Shown: positions 7,501-11,487 of the stretch, one piece after another
How the letters are laid out: every line of letters begins with the position of its first letter
Position numbering within the stretch: the first letter of the stretch is position 1
NCBI GenBank assembly: GCA_015491275.1
Contig: WFWF01000007.1
Span: 1-13,578 of the forward strand
Length of the DNA stretch: 13,578 bases
Origin: Aquificales bacterium
GTDB taxonomy: Bacteria > Aquificota > Aquificia > Aquificales > Aquificaceae
Reading direction: 5' to 3'
The notes under the pieces: model-generated
Databases searched by the model: none
Seen by the model: the letters and a program-made list of their open reading frames with translations, nothing else
Told to the model about the DNA's origin: nothing
Program-made: the position numbers and the translations under genes

Positions 7501-8586
7501 AAAAGCGGGTGTCAATCCCACAAGTATGGCACCTATTATCCCCTTCATAGCATTAAGGGTTCCGCCCCTTCCGAAATCAAGCATATTCAATCTTGCAAGG
7601 GCGCTAAGGTATGCCTCTTGGTAAGCTATGGCGGTGGCAAATTCCGCAGAAACCTGATTAAGGGCTTGTATAGTTATTGCTTGTCTTATCAGATTTTCTC
7701 CCGTCAATGCAACCGACATTAAAAACGGTGTAATTTGGCCCAAGTAAACGGGTATTTCCGTTTCCGCCACAGCAGAAGCACTGCCGAAAATTTTCGCCTT
7801 TATGTCCTTCCAAGCAAGACTGTATTCATTTGCCAAATCCGTACTTATCCTCGCATAGGCATTGGGACATGTTTCTACTATTCCCTCGGGGTATATACGG
7901 TTATAGTAGGTCGTGGTAAGAGCAACACAAAGTTTTCCCGTTCCGCAAACAAACTCATTACTCCACAGATCATTTGAATTGACAATAGAGATCCTATCTA
8001 TATCCCCAGCAAGAACGGTGGGAATAATACAATCCCTTATGTAGTTCTCAATTGATAACCTGAGATAGGGATTTTTGGGTTGATAGGTAAGTGCGGGTCT
8101 CAAAAGTTCATATCCCGTAAAACATCCTTCATTCTTTTTGTACGCATCCGGTAAAAAAATGCCGAAAAAGGATACTATACCGTTTCTCACACTTCCTTCT
8201 ATGGTGGAAAACCAAGAAAGGGGCTTTCCTATTATCCACGGTGCTTGTATGTTGTTGTAAGTAGATTTTGTACACTTGTCAATAACATTTACATCAACCT
8301 TTATCGTAACAAGCAAAAACCACAATACAACAACCGTTCCGTAAAACTTCAAAAGCCTGATGCTTTGCCTGTAATCACCCGCGGATGCTATAACCGCAAA
8401 AAGAAGAAGAATAAAGGAAAACCCTACCGCCACCTTCCAGAGGTCAACAAATTCTGCGGATGAAATATACGAATTCATGGTTTCAAGAAAGGAAGCCAGT
8501 TGCTTGCCGTAGTACCAAGTGTAAATGTTGTCCGCAAATGAATTTCCTACAATCAGCAGAATAAAAGCAAAAAGAAAAAGAACCAT
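4579..8586 (-). CDS. Giant TraG-N-like conjugal transfer membrane protein
   Basis: The 1,335-aa protein resembles the N-terminal domain of F-type TraG, an inner-membrane mating-pair protein. From the ATG at 8586 it opens with a hydrophobic, signal-like helix (LFLFAFILLIVGNSFA), then two membrane helices (about 50-70 and 80-97) and a likely periplasmic loop with six Cys (about residues 105, 155, 186, 214, 220, 240) able to form disulfides. A cluster of membrane helices follows to about 460. The remaining ~870 residues are soluble: Gly/Ser-rich, then coiled-coil prone, one more hydrophobic helix (about 1010-1030), a Pro-rich linker, and a Gly-rich hydrophobic module (about 1160-1228). A TTG at 8622 would add 12 residues; neither start has a strong ribosome site. 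F TraG is about 940 aa, so this one is unusually long. No other transfer gene is in the window. Confidence 0.75.
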   Translation of the reverse strand: MVLFLFAFILLIVGNSFADNIYTWYYGKQLASFLETMNSYISSAEFVDLWKVAVGFSFILLLFAVIASAGDYRQSIRLLKFYGTVVVLWFLLVTIKVDVNVIDKCTKSTYNNIQAPWIIGKPLSWFSTIEGSVRNGIVSFFGIFLPDAYKKNEGCFTGYELLRPALTYQPKNPYLRLSIENYIRDCIIPTVLAGDIDRISIVNSNDLWSNEFVCGTGKLCVALTTTYYNRIYPEGIVETCPNAYARISTDLANEYSLAWKDIKAKIFGSASAVAETEIPVYLGQITPFLMSVALTGENLIRQAITIQALNQVSAEFATAIAYQEAYLSALARLNMLDFGRGGTLNAMKGIIGAILVGLTPAFAILFITPIGARIFYGWITAFLWLVLWSIAEVITVSLLFLSVGDNQKFDFTLSQIDRLNLAFNKAAQISSLMSDFIPVITLFLATGSLYAMTQFAKGMSGELREEHGTKVMASGNFEAGNVRVRGYSDLTTALANSTVGAVSQNTANINTFSGNTTGWGNVTIGTETHNTFSKPYSLGMSEGYATGYRTDKGDFVSSFVGSDGFRAKDVFVDKNGMMQPVGKGTVISAPSGEVLMRNLSTLNPSLTADIRSFLADRGLSESDLRAVSLVPTEKGMKLSFMTGTGGEYSVILGEGNYAGHVTVGGVGATVTDQGIISVHNIPRRVEESEILQKIGQRERAISEAVNRLKEKTEGWSETSRAVYSALVGAFARGEISAEEVEKTWQALKEIEDGYRIGLGGSAGTSRKSPVAIGLSEILKRLPSKVQKVLPKYLPGIKTYLGREGGAEAGITFGGREKTQVGEGGRVGSLYGTGRRGEETQSFGTDFSKIISENLRYAENELKSIRDTFSEIQSKGLSMSKDVVPALIDVYAKENNLSVDSALKKLSENNWKELDNLINRFVSDSEFRRDVLEMAKERTESAGYVDVDTSNLEGRDIRGDVEKQLADQKDKVEGGLKNLRNFAGQGIARAKSEGESTEGKVEESLSNRETIAKALAGAFFASSLLGLFPRRSIPRGGGTEIKSLPGGKKPPEVKPPPSARGSFPELEGINKPEQLKEYAKRYGIELTDSEAQRMIELREQLIRTNDPVKRVGILQEMDDIARKAFERNPEAVNRIQKNISSVVPNIEKSIIKQVGEEGAKSILKKIPLTGLAVGAYFAYERAQAGDVKGAILELASGIASTFPGPGTLVSMGIDGYLLARDMGIVDDKVSREEFNKEFNKALLQARNLSGEELKQQIWSDSGVREQVLDTMRTDPNFYLNYEGKPVRLDEEGNIYDYSALAEKGLSVNTQGQIYDVNTGRIVRNVDKNEFIIGKLD

Positions 8587-8640
8587 AACTCTAATATTAA
8601 TTGATGTATTACACAAAAACAAGTTTTTTACATTTACTTC

Positions 8641-8669
8641 TTGACATCAAGATAATACGAATGTAAATT
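8641..8669 (+). promoter_or_regulatory. Promoter of the anti-CRISPR-containing operon
   Basis: A perfect -35 TTGACA (8641-8646) is followed after 17 bp by TAAATT (8664-8669), which matches four of six -10 positions. The start would be near 8676, directly before the structured leader. The -35 lies in the near-palindrome CTTGACATCAAG (8640-8651), a possible operator. It is divergent from the TraG-like gene, for which no clear promoter was seen. Confidence 0.6.
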
Positions 8670-8680
8670 AGTTTCCGATG

Positions 8681-8813
8681 CTCCCTCGGGGGAGATTCTT
8701 CGTTTAGGACATATCTCCGTTTTCAAGTTACCGCCCTTCCGACTTTAATTCCGTTCGTCCTTCATCACCCGCAAAAACACCCGAGGGCGGTGATTTGAAA
8801 AATTCTTTTTCAA
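8681..8813 (+). promoter_or_regulatory. Structured 5' leader with mutually exclusive stems (attenuator-like)
   Basis: Four pairings are visible. A: CTCCC/GGGAG, 8681-8685 with 8690-8694. B: CCCTCGGG 8683-8690 with CCCGAGGG 8780-8787, which excludes A. C: TTTTCAAGTTACCGCCC 8720-8736 with 8785-8801, 17 continuous pairs including two G-U, which competes with B. D: TTGAAAAA 8795-8802 with TTTTTCAA 8806-8813, which competes with C and ends at the base before the GGAGG ribosome site (8814-8818). The chain of exclusive stems between promoter and start codon resembles an attenuator or translational switch. The inducing signal is unknown and no known riboswitch class was recognised. Confidence 0.5.
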
Positions 8814-8825
8814 GGAGGTAGTGCC

Positions 8826-9035
8826 ATGTGGAAGAAAGCGGGTAATGTAATGTTCAGAAGGGATGGAGATAGCTACATAGCTATCTATGAGGGAATGAGG
8901 TTCCGTATATACGGGAACCTCAAAAAAGCACTTGGATACTTATTTGAGTGTGATCTATTTGATTTGTCCACTACCAGAGAGCATGTTATTGGGTTTACCA
9001 ACGGTGAAGCTGAAGCAGTTATAGTTCAGGAATAA
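8826..9035 (+). CDS. Small hypothetical protein, first gene of the anti-defence operon
   Basis: The 69-aa protein is not recognised. Alternating hydrophobic and charged residues (MFRRDGDSYIAIYEG and RFRIYGNLKKALGYLF) suggest a compact beta-beta-alpha start, and the C-terminus (EAEAVIVQE) looks like a final strand. There is no signal peptide or membrane helix. The start is secure: GGAGG at 8814-8818 lies 7 nt before the ATG and is followed by the same GGAGGTAG-type context as the ring-nuclease gene downstream. As the first gene after the promoter and the switch-like leader, it is a candidate small anti-defence or regulatory protein, by position only. Confidence 0.75.
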   Translation: MWKKAGNVMFRRDGDSYIAIYEGMRFRIYGNLKKALGYLFECDLFDLSTTREHVIGFTNGEAEAVIVQE

Positions 9036-9037
9036 TC

Positions 9038-9143
9038 CCTCCCGCGGGCGGGCGGGGGCTCTGCCCCCTTTCGTGAGGGTCCGAACTCGTTCTTCCCGGG
9101 CCTTCCCGTAAGGGGGCGGAAGCTCCCTAAAACCCGCGGGAGG
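9038..9143 (+). ncRNA. GC-rich structured intergenic RNA element
   Basis: CCTCCCGCGGG (9038-9048) pairs exactly with CCCGCGGGAGG (9133-9143), enclosing about 84 nt. Inside are GGGGGC-TCT-GCCCCC (9054-9068) and a hairpin with a GNRA loop (CCC-GTAA-GGG, 9105-9114) nested near a CTTCC/GGAAG pairing (9102-9106 with 9118-9122). The 3' arm of the closing helix contains the GGGAGG ribosome site of the next gene, so the fold would hide it. It starts 3 nt after the preceding stop codon. The element is far more GC-rich than the flanking coding sequence. Whether it acts as a regulatory or stand-alone RNA is unknown. Confidence 0.5.
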
Positions 9144-9151
9144 TATTCGTT

Positions 9152-9307
9152 ATGGTTAAGGTCAAGATCTGGAGAATTTCGGACCGAGGAAAAACCGTAT
9201 GGGCAATTGCAGAATTCCCTTCAAGGGAAAGAGCAATCAAATGGGCTACGAACAAGATATGCGGACTTATGAGAATGGGATATCTTGCAATTATTCAATT
9301 TGCATGA
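9152..9307 (+). CDS. 51-aa hypothetical protein
   Basis: This short gene begins ATG GTT AAG GTC and ends TGA, encoding a basic protein (MVKVKIWRISDRGKTVWAIA at the N-terminus) with helix-prone RERAIKWATNKI and a hydrophobic end. The pattern suggests a beta-hairpin followed by a helix, as in small nucleic-acid-binding folds, but no family is recognised. GGGAGG (9138-9143) lies 8 nt before the ATG. It sits in line with three same-strand genes, each flanked by structured spacers, and its stop codon abuts a strong GC hairpin. Support is by operon position, the ribosome site and the open frame; homologues would be needed to be sure. Confidence 0.6.
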   Translation: MVKVKIWRISDRGKTVWAIAEFPSRERAIKWATNKICGLMRMGYLAIIQFA

Positions 9308-9324
9308 CCCCCCTCTCGGGGGGG
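9308..9324 (+). terminator. GC hairpin after the 51-aa gene
   Basis: CCCCCC-TCTC-GGGGGG forms a six-pair stem beginning right after the stop codon. It is followed by TATTCCT rather than a U-run, so it is more likely a transcript-stability or partial termination hairpin than a full terminator. The same type of hairpin recurs at 10519-10534. Confidence 0.45.
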
Positions 9325-9348
9325 TATTCCTGCTTGTGAAAATAAGTG

Positions 9349-9416
9349 TTTTTAAATCCCAGCCTCCGGAACAAAAGGGCAAAAAGGGGGTTGAGATTTA
9401 AAAAAATCCTAAAGGA
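9349..9416 (+). promoter_or_regulatory. Structured leader of the ring-nuclease gene
   Basis: TTTTTAAATCCCAGCC (9349-9364) pairs with 9389-9404 over 16 positions, with one C-A mismatch and one G-U, around a 24-nt loop. Immediately downstream TCC-TAAA-GGA (9407-9416) can fold over the AGGAGG ribosome site. The layout, a long hairpin then a short one touching the ribosome site, repeats that of the first gene of the operon. Confidence 0.45.
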
Positions 9417-9425
9417 GGTAGGGTC

Positions 9426-9734
9426 ATGAGGAAATATCTCGGAAATGCATTTAGCTTGCAAATGTTGTCCAAATTTCCTTCCACCTTAACGGTGGAAGAG
9501 GTAAGCAAGGAGGATATTCCCTCCGATGTTTACTCTGTTATTGGGCATCCCGATACTGCCAATGTTCTTACTAATGAATTAGGTTTTGAAGTAAAGTTCA
9601 ACAGAGAAGCTATCAAGCTTGCTCCGGGCGACATCTTATATGTCGCCCAGCTTATGGGTGGACGTCTTCCTGAAGGAGCTACAACGCTTCCTGAGGGGTT
9701 CACCTTTAAGTATTTCAAAGTCACTATTGAGTAA
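9426..9734 (+). CDS. acrIII-1: DUF1874 viral ring nuclease, type III CRISPR inhibitor AcrIII-1
   Basis: The 102-aa protein belongs to DUF1874, the family of the archaeal-virus proteins STIV B116 and SIRV1 gp29. These rapidly degrade the cyclic tetra-adenylate (cA4) second messenger of type III CRISPR systems and so switch off Csx1/Csm6-type effectors. Family residues are in place: YLGNAFS (4-10) matches YLANAFS, IGH with His41 matches the catalytic His47 of SIRV1 gp29, and GRLPEG supplies Arg80 and Glu83 in the places of Arg85 and Glu88. The C-terminal strand KYFKVTIE is also typical. Length matches the family (about 100-115 aa). The start is secure, with AGGAGG 9 nt before the ATG. The protein is stand-alone and lies among mobile-element genes, so an anti-CRISPR role is favoured over the cellular Crn2 form. 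Confidence 0.9.
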   Translation: MRKYLGNAFSLQMLSKFPSTLTVEEVSKEDIPSDVYSVIGHPDTANVLTNELGFEVKFNREAIKLAPGDILYVAQLMGGRLPEGATTLPEGFTFKYFKVTIE

Positions 9735-9742
9735 TCTTTTTC

Positions 9743-9778
9743 GCCCCAGAGGGTGTCCCCCTTTCTGGGGGACGGGGC
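9743..9778 (+). ncRNA. Duplicated bulged-hairpin RNA element, copy 1
   Basis: It begins 9 nt after the ring-nuclease stop. Outer stem GCCCC/GGGGC (9743-9747 with 9774-9778), a one-sided bulge AGAGGGT (9748-9754), and inner stem GTCCCCC/GGGGGAC (9755-9761 with 9767-9773) with loop TTTCT. Copy 2 at 10473-10503 has an identical outer stem and bulge but a shorter inner stem with a TTCG loop. Conserved flanks with a variable but still paired tip indicate selection on structure. A downstream CCCTC (9800-9804) could pair with GAGGG of the bulge. Confidence 0.6.
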
Positions 9779-9786
9779 TATTAATA

Positions 9787-9814
9787 CCCCACCCGCTCGC
9801 CCTCGGCGGTGGGG
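9787..9814 (+). promoter_or_regulatory. Second hairpin downstream of copy 1
   Basis: CCCCACC (9787-9793) pairs with GGTGGGG (9808-9814), leaving a 14-nt loop that contains CCCTC. It precedes AAATCCTAT and the AAAGGAGGT ribosome site of the next gene. A hairpin followed by NNNTCCTAT also occurs after copy 2, suggesting the two hairpins form one unit. Confidence 0.45.
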
Positions 9815-9838
9815 AAATCCTATGAAAGGAGGTGGATC

Positions 9839-10462
9839 ATGAAACTCGTTGGCGTAAAGATTAGGTTTGACTACGGCTACACCTTATTAAGAAAAGGAGT
9901 AGCCAAGAGAGCAGATTTTAGTTTCTCCGTAACACGATTGGGATTTACCAGACACATATGGGACTGTTGCAAGGGGCTCCTGGAGAGATATATCGGCGCT
10001 CCTCCCATTACAGGAGGAGCTACCCGTAACCCCGAGAAAATAGGCACGAGAGTTTATGAAATTTTGTGTAATTTTCATTTAATCAGATTTAGAAAGGAAC
10101 ACGGTATTATCGTCCCATTATATTGGCAAACAGGGAAAATAAAAGATATAACCATCTATCAACTGAAAAAATGGCGGGAAAAACTCCCGCCATACATCGG
10201 AACAGCAACAATAAGGGACGAAGATACAGGAGAAGAGATAGTAGACGAAGATACAATAAAATGGGGGCTGTATGTTCCCAAAACCTACATAGGCTCTCGG
10301 GGACGCCATGAGGCCACAATTGAAATAGTAGCCTTATGGTATCAAGAACTTCCATCTTGGGAAGAATGGGGAACCGCCATCGCAGAGGCAGTTGTTCCCA
10401 AACTTTCAGGAAAAGACAGAGCTACTGCCCTCCTTGAGATCGCAGAGGGCATGAAAGCTTGA
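9839..10462 (+). CDS. Unknown 207-aa protein, last gene of the anti-defence operon
   Basis: No family is recognised. The N-terminal segment MKLVGVKIRFDYGYTLLRK is strand-rich and basic. The middle contains two Cys close together (WDCCKGLLERY, about 42-52), a Gly-rich stretch (GAPPITGGATRNPEKIGTRV) and a helix YQLKKWREKLPPY, followed by the acidic TIRDEDTGEEIVDEDTIKWG. The C-terminal third is helical and acidic. No membrane segment or signal peptide is visible. ATG at 9839 follows AAAGGAGGTGG at ideal spacing, so longer versions starting upstream are not supported. Because it shares a transcript with the ring nuclease and is followed by the second copy of the same RNA element, it is a candidate anti-defence protein, by association only. 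Confidence 0.8.
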   Translation: MKLVGVKIRFDYGYTLLRKGVAKRADFSFSVTRLGFTRHIWDCCKGLLERYIGAPPITGGATRNPEKIGTRVYEILCNFHLIRFRKEHGIIVPLYWQTGKIKDITIYQLKKWREKLPPYIGTATIRDEDTGEEIVDEDTIKWGLYVPKTYIGSRGRHEATIEIVALWYQELPSWEEWGTAIAEAVVPKLSGKDRATALLEIAEGMKA

Positions 10463-10472
10463 AGTTTCTCCC

Positions 10473-10503
10473 GCCCCAGAGGGTGTCCCTTCGGGGACGG
10501 GGC
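10473..10503 (+). ncRNA. Duplicated bulged-hairpin RNA element, copy 2
   Basis: It starts 10 nt after the stop of the 207-aa gene. GCCCC/GGGGC (10473-10477 with 10499-10503), bulge AGAGGGT (10478-10484), and GTCCC/GGGAC (10485-10489 with 10494-10498) closed by the stable TTCG tetraloop. CTATT follows in both copies. CCCTC at 10515-10519 could pair with the GAGGG of the bulge. Confidence 0.6.
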
Positions 10504-10518
10504 TATTTATCCTCCCCT

Positions 10519-10534
10519 CCCCCCTCGTGGGGGG
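10519..10534 (+). promoter_or_regulatory. GC hairpin following copy 2
   Basis: CCCCCC-TCGT-GGGGGG is a six-pair stem nearly identical to the one at 9308-9324. It is followed directly by the operon terminator and probably protects or helps end the transcript. Confidence 0.45.
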
Positions 10535-10595
10535 ACTCCTATCTTTAAGCCTCTTGTTTCTCTCTGTGGGGCTTAAAGGTGGGAGTTTTCTTTGA
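10535..10595 (+). terminator. Rho-independent terminator of the anti-defence operon
   Basis: ACTCCTATCTTTAAGCC (10535-10551) pairs with 10570-10586 over 17 continuous positions including two G-U pairs, around an 18-nt loop. The stem runs into TTTTCTTT on the plus strand. No U-run is present on the other strand, so it serves the plus-strand operon. Its 3' arm overlaps the last codons of the convergent gene ending at 10573. Confidence 0.75.
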
Positions 10596-10902
10596 TCTCC
10601 TCGTACTCCTCAACAGTTCTGCTTATGCGGTAAAGGATGGTTCCTTCTTCATATTCCTCCCCAGCATAAAAGTATTCGTGAATTTTCTTTAAAACCTCAA
10701 CCTCATCTTCTCTCAGTGTATGAGGCGGGGATGTTACTATTACATCCACTATTCCTGTTTCCTCATAAAGCTTTTCCGCTTCCTTTTCCATACCCGCGTG
10801 TCTAAGATAGTTCGCTATTTTCTTCCTTGTCTCCATAAACTTTGTAATGTCAGCAGAGTACGGATCTCCGGTTGCATACAAAAGTGCTACAAGTCTCTTC
10901 AT
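10573..10902 (-). CDS. Unknown 109-aa acidic protein
   Basis: The protein is not recognised. It begins MKRLVALLYATGDPYSADIT, with a hydrophobic first strand and a turn. Charged helices follow (TRKKIANYLRHAGMEKEAEKLYEE, about 26-49), then a strand (DVIVTSPPH) and a highly acidic C-terminal half. The layout suggests a small alpha/beta fold, perhaps Rossmann-like, without a visible catalytic motif. GGGGGTGG lies about 6 nt before the ATG. It follows the 163-aa gene by 32 nt on the same strand, so the two are probably co-transcribed. Its stop lies inside the terminator stem of the convergent operon. Confidence 0.7.
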   Translation of the reverse strand: MKRLVALLYATGDPYSADITKFMETRKKIANYLRHAGMEKEAEKLYEETGIVDVIVTSPPHTLREDEVEVLKKIHEYFYAGEEYEEGTILYRISRTVEEYEEIKENSHL

Positions 10903-10934
10903 GCCACCACCCCCTTAAAAGTCAGGTTTTGTTT

Positions 10935-11426
10935 TTACAGCAGTTCCAACGTTACTCCTATACAGGCCCACTCCGTGAGGGTTACCTCAATTTCCGGGTC
11001 AATCAACATCGGTACGCAAAATCTTCTTAACCACTTGTAAATAAGTTTCTTCAATGCGGACGAATACTCGTAAACCAAGTCCTCTGTTGTCAACACCGTT
11101 AACGTTTCCGCAGGTTGTGACGTCCAGCCGAACCCTCCCAAACATCCTTCAACTAAAATCGCATTCCCGTCTTCAACTTTTATGATCCTTCCGTAGTTGG
11201 GATCTTCTCCCCAGCTATCAATGGTGTAGCTTTCACCCTCCAGCTCCCGTAACACGTGCTTAAATGCATGCTTGAAAAACCTACCCCTGAAGGTGAAGTG
11301 TAACTTCGGTGGCCATTCCTTATTACGCCCCGCCTCAAAAATCAAGCGTGCAACAGCATACTGTAAATTGTCCTTAAACTCCCTATAGTAACCTTCTTCA
11401 CTTCCGTAAATCTTAATATCCACCAT
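10935..11426 (-). CDS. Unknown 163-aa protein
   Basis: No family is recognised. The sequence starts MVDIKIYGSEEGYYREFKDN, has a basic aromatic stretch (HFTFRGRFFKHAFKHVLREL, about 43-62) and a Gly-rich core (LVEGCLGGFGWTSQPAET), and ends with strands around IEVTLTEWACIGVTLELL. It is predicted to be soluble and mixed alpha/beta. I chose the ATG at 11426 because GGAGG lies 7 nt upstream; an ATG two codons earlier (11432) sits almost on the ribosome site. A near-consensus promoter with a palindrome over its -10 lies just upstream. The neighbouring helicase gene ends 61 nt before it, so read-through is also possible. Confidence 0.75.
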   Translation of the reverse strand: MVDIKIYGSEEGYYREFKDNLQYAVARLIFEAGRNKEWPPKLHFTFRGRFFKHAFKHVLRELEGESYTIDSWGEDPNYGRIIKVEDGNAILVEGCLGGFGWTSQPAETLTVLTTEDLVYEYSSALKKLIYKWLRRFCVPMLIDPEIEVTLTEWACIGVTLELL

Positions 11427-11451
11427 ATCCATCCCTCCTCGGTTGATGATA

Positions 11452-11486
11452 TGCTATATTATAGCACATTTGTTTTTCTTTTTCAA
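11452..11486 (-). promoter_or_regulatory. Promoter with 15-bp palindromic operator over the -10
   Basis: On the minus strand TTGAAA (11486-11481), 17 bp, then a perfect TATAAT (11463-11458). The -10 lies inside a perfect palindrome TGCTATA-T-TATAGCA (11452-11466), the geometry expected for a repressor that blocks polymerase. It drives the 163-aa and probably the 109-aa genes. Confidence 0.7.
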
Positions 11487-11487
11487 G

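Noticed and set aside
4660..8463. Several plus-strand open frames of 60-160 codons opposite the TraG-like gene
   Set aside because: They lie antisense inside a long coding frame, lack ribosome sites, and their translations look like compositional shadows.
8764..8788. A TCACCCGCAAAAAC segment similar to part of the repeat array (near 13024)
   Set aside because: The match is partial, lacks the TGACGGGT core, and falls within the folded leader, so it is probably chance.
9619..9825. A 68-codon plus-strand frame running from the ring-nuclease gene across RNA copy 1
   Set aside because: It reads through the structured spacer in another frame, with no ribosome site; the structure explains the region better.
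9530..10355. Minus-strand frames opposite the ring-nuclease and 207-aa genes
   Set aside because: They overlap well-supported plus-strand genes with strong ribosome sites and have low-complexity or Cys/Leu-rich translations.
9743..10503. The gene-plus-hairpin pattern as an integron cassette array with attC sites
   Set aside because: Same-strand genes each followed by a folded element resemble cassettes, but the GTTRRRY/RYYYAAC core sites of attC are absent and no integrase is seen.
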